From NCBI GenBank assembly GCA_030613345.1, contig JAUWMD010000025.1, forward strand, positions 1 through 16,201: 16,201 nucleotides of DNA, read 5' to 3'. This DNA is from Candidatus Krumholzibacteriota bacterium (GTDB taxonomy: Bacteria > Krumholzibacteriota > Krumholzibacteriia > Krumholzibacteriales > Krumholzibacteriaceae). The position numbers were made by a program, and so were the translations under genes. Positions 14,775-16,201 of the stretch are shown one piece after another (within the stretch, counting starts at the first letter, position 1; each line of letters starts with the position of its first letter). Under the pieces are notes generated by a model. That model was given only the letters and a program-made list of their open reading frames with translations. It had not been told where the DNA came from and did no database searches.

Positions 14775-15939
14775 CGGAATCCTTACGCGCCCCGCGTTTT
14801 CCGACCATGCCTAGATAAAGGACCTCGTACCGGGCGGTAACGGCGCCGATCTCATAGTTCTTTTCGATCCTCTCCCGGGCTCTTTCGCCGAGGGCCGCTC
14901 TCGTTTCACGTTTCATGGCGAGGATCTTTTTCCAGCCGGCGGCGAGCGCTTCCGGATCCCCCGGCTCGACCACCAGGCCGCAGTCTCCCACGATCTCCGC
15001 CGAATCACCCACATCCGTCACCACGCACGGCACTCCGCATGACATCGCCTCTCCGATGATGATTGGGAATCCCTCACCGCTCGAGGCTGAGGACGAGGCG
15101 ATGTCGAGAGATGCCTGTATCCGGGGGATATCGGCACGCCTGCCGAGAAGGAAAACCGAACCCTCGAGACCAGCCTCGCTGGTGAGTACGGCAAGATTCT
15201 GGTTCTCCGCCGTAATTCCCTTTCCGCACAGGACGAAACGTACACCGGGCATCCCGGCGTGCAGGATCCCGGCCGCCCTGAAGAATGTCGCGTGGTCCTT
15301 CTGGGGGTGGTATCTTGCGACGAGTCCTACGAGCGGCGTGTCCCCGTCCAGGCCGAGTTCTTTGCGTACCGAGCTCCGGGCGTCGCTGTCGGGTGCGAAG
15401 AGTGATGTGTCGAACCCGTTCTGGATCACGATCATTCTCTCCCTGTCGTATCCGATCGCCGCGTGCGTTTCCATCGAGGCCCGCGAACAGCAGACGATCC
15501 TTTCGGGGAGACGCCGGGAGAGACGGGCGCACCATTTCGCGACTCGTATTGTCCGTTTTTTTATATGATCGGGGTTGAGGTCGCTGTGGTGTATTCCCCA
15601 CGCTACCTGGATCGAACGCGCGAACCGGGCGGCTATTCCTCCGGCAAGGTCGGCATGGTACATCCAGGTTTGAAGTATATCGGGGCGGGTACGGCGGATA
15701 TGGCGGATCAGCCTGAGAAGGGCCGCGGGATCGAGGCCGCTTTTCGAAGCCTCGATCGAATGGAAGGAGATTCCTTCGTCGATCATCCTCCTGCCGATCT
15801 CTCCGGCCGTCGTAAGAGAGATAACATTGACGTTGAATCTCTCTCTGTCGGTCCTCGAAACGAGCCTGTGGAGCATCGTCTCGGCACCTCCGGCAGAGGT
15901 GCCGGTTATAAGATGCGTGACGGAGATCCTGTCTTTCAT
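14758..15939 (-). CDS. Glycosyltransferase family 4 (GT-B fold), convergent
   Basis: A 393-aa retaining glycosyltransferase read from the minus strand. The N-terminus HLITGTSAGGAETMLHRLV is the classic GT4 entry with the GGAE turn. Further on come LQTWMYHADLAGGIAA, VCCSRASMETH, VIQNGFDTSLFAP, the donor domain GLVARYHPQKDH and VLCGKG, and the EX7E motif at Glu289/Glu297 in EGFPIIIGEAMSCGVP. This pattern (GGAE, QTWMYHAD, NGFD) is typical of enzymes in O-antigen, capsule or exopolysaccharide clusters; the sugar is unknown. It lies opposite to the rest of the locus, sharing 17 bases at the 3' end with the + strand glycosyltransferase. The start at 15939 has only weak ribosome binding, but a near-consensus promoter lies about 50 bases upstream. 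Confidence 0.93.
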   Translation of the reverse strand: MKDRISVTHLITGTSAGGAETMLHRLVSRTDRERFNVNVISLTTAGEIGRRMIDEGISFHSIEASKSGLDPAALLRLIRHIRRTRPDILQTWMYHADLAGGIAARFARSIQVAWGIHHSDLNPDHIKKRTIRVAKWCARLSRRLPERIVCCSRASMETHAAIGYDRERMIVIQNGFDTSLFAPDSDARSSVRKELGLDGDTPLVGLVARYHPQKDHATFFRAAGILHAGMPGVRFVLCGKGITAENQNLAVLTSEAGLEGSVFLLGRRADIPRIQASLDIASSSASSGEGFPIIIGEAMSCGVPCVVTDVGDSAEIVGDCGLVVEPGDPEALAAGWKKILAMKRETRAALGERARERIEKNYEIGAVTARYEVLYLGMVGKRGARKDSVTSAP

Positions 15940-15986
15940 AAGGTCGTAAACCCCGGAAACGGGCGGGACTATCCAAATTCCAGGGC

Positions 15987-16015
15987 ATTCTAATCGTCGG
16001 CCGGTGTGTCGTCAA
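15987..16015 (-). promoter_or_regulatory. Minus-strand promoter for the convergent glycosyltransferase
   Basis: Read on the minus strand, a -35 hexamer TTGACG (complement of 16010-16015) and a -10 hexamer TAGAAT (complement of 15987-15992) are separated by exactly 17 nt. Transcription would start near 15980, leaving a leader of about 40 nt before the ATG at 15939. This is the best match to a sigma70 consensus in the window. Confidence 0.75.
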
Positions 16016-16061
16016 GGATTTTCATGAGGTCCGGCGAGGGGGCATGAGTGGCCGAAATCGC

Positions 16062-16090
16062 TTGTCCGCCCAGCTCTCATAAAGTATTAT
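16062..16090 (+). promoter_or_regulatory. Plus-strand promoter for the truncated last gene
   Basis: TTGTCC (16062-16067) and TATTAT (16085-16090) are separated by exactly 17 nt. The start point would be near 16097, some 35 nt before the ATG at 16132. It faces away from the minus-strand promoter; 46 bases separate the two -35 elements, room for a shared regulator. Confidence 0.65.
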
Positions 16091-16131
16091 CAGGCTTTGC
16101 GGAATGCGGCATTTCGCCCTGGAAGAACTAG

Positions 16132-16201
16132 ATGCGTGAACTTCTCTTCTTTCTCGAGGCATTACTGATATCGTTCCTGATAACCGGGGCGATACTGCGT
16201 T
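16132..16201 (+). CDS. Partial membrane protein N-terminus (possibly WecA/MraY-like sugar-phosphate transferase)
   Basis: Only the first 23 codons are inside the window. The ATG at 16132 has a good ribosome binding site, GGAAGAA (16121-16127), and a promoter upstream. The visible peptide, MRELLFFLEALLISFLITGA followed by ILR, is one hydrophobic segment with the ISFLITxxILR pattern often seen at the start of polyprenyl-phosphate sugar-1-phosphate transferases, which begin lipid-linked glycan synthesis. That would suit the neighbouring glycosyltransferases and export protein. The stretch is too short to exclude any other inner-membrane protein, so the function is a guess. Confidence 0.55.
   Translation, partial: MRELLFFLEALLISFLITGAILR

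Overview
The window is a GC-rich, gene-dense stretch of a bacterial chromosome, apparently from a diderm (Gram-negative-type) organism. The signs of an outer membrane are a GmhA-type heptose isomerase with all four expected metal ligands and a Wza-like outer-membrane polysaccharide export protein. A large SRP RNA with an Alu-type 5' domain, an MglB/MglA polarity pair, heavy use of AGG arginine codons and the gene order pgpA-cinA-thpR-recA-recX-alaS suggest an uncultured lineage of the FCB/Gemmatimonadota/Krumholzibacteriota/Eisenbacteria kind or a deltaproteobacterial-type group. This placement is an inference and cannot be settled without a search. No mobile element, CRISPR array or phage gene was seen.

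Region 1 (1-3319) is information processing: tRNA-Ala(CGC), the large SRP RNA 12 nt later, then dnaX, ybaB and recR, the classic clamp-loader/recombination cluster. Region 2 (3371-4467) is a Roadblock/LC7 protein followed by an MglA-type small GTPase, a two-gene cell-polarity module. Region 3 (4573-11487) is pgpA-cinA-thpR, joined by ATGA stop/start overlaps, then recA with its own good sigma70-type promoter, then recX and alaS, which overlap by 11 nt. Region 4 (11493-16201) is envelope polysaccharide: a Wza-like export protein, gmhA, a family-4 glycosyltransferase on the + strand, a second family-4 glycosyltransferase on the - strand whose 3' end overlaps the first by 17 nt, and, divergent from that, the first 23 codons of a membrane protein cut off by the window edge. 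Two convincing divergent promoters lie between these last two genes.

Almost all genes are co-directional, tightly packed and intact. Three use non-ATG starts (mglA TTG, recA GTG, first glycosyltransferase TTG), each placed by a strong purine-rich ribosome binding site. Recognisable intergenic structure is limited to the recA promoter and a GC palindrome in its leader, two adjacent dyads behind mglA, a possible terminator over the ybaB stop, and the divergent promoter pair. I see no clear evidence of a wholly new system. The items most worth following up are the polarity module embedded between recR and pgpA, the large SRP RNA in a diderm, the lipobox-less Wza-like protein and the overlapping glycosyltransferase pair.
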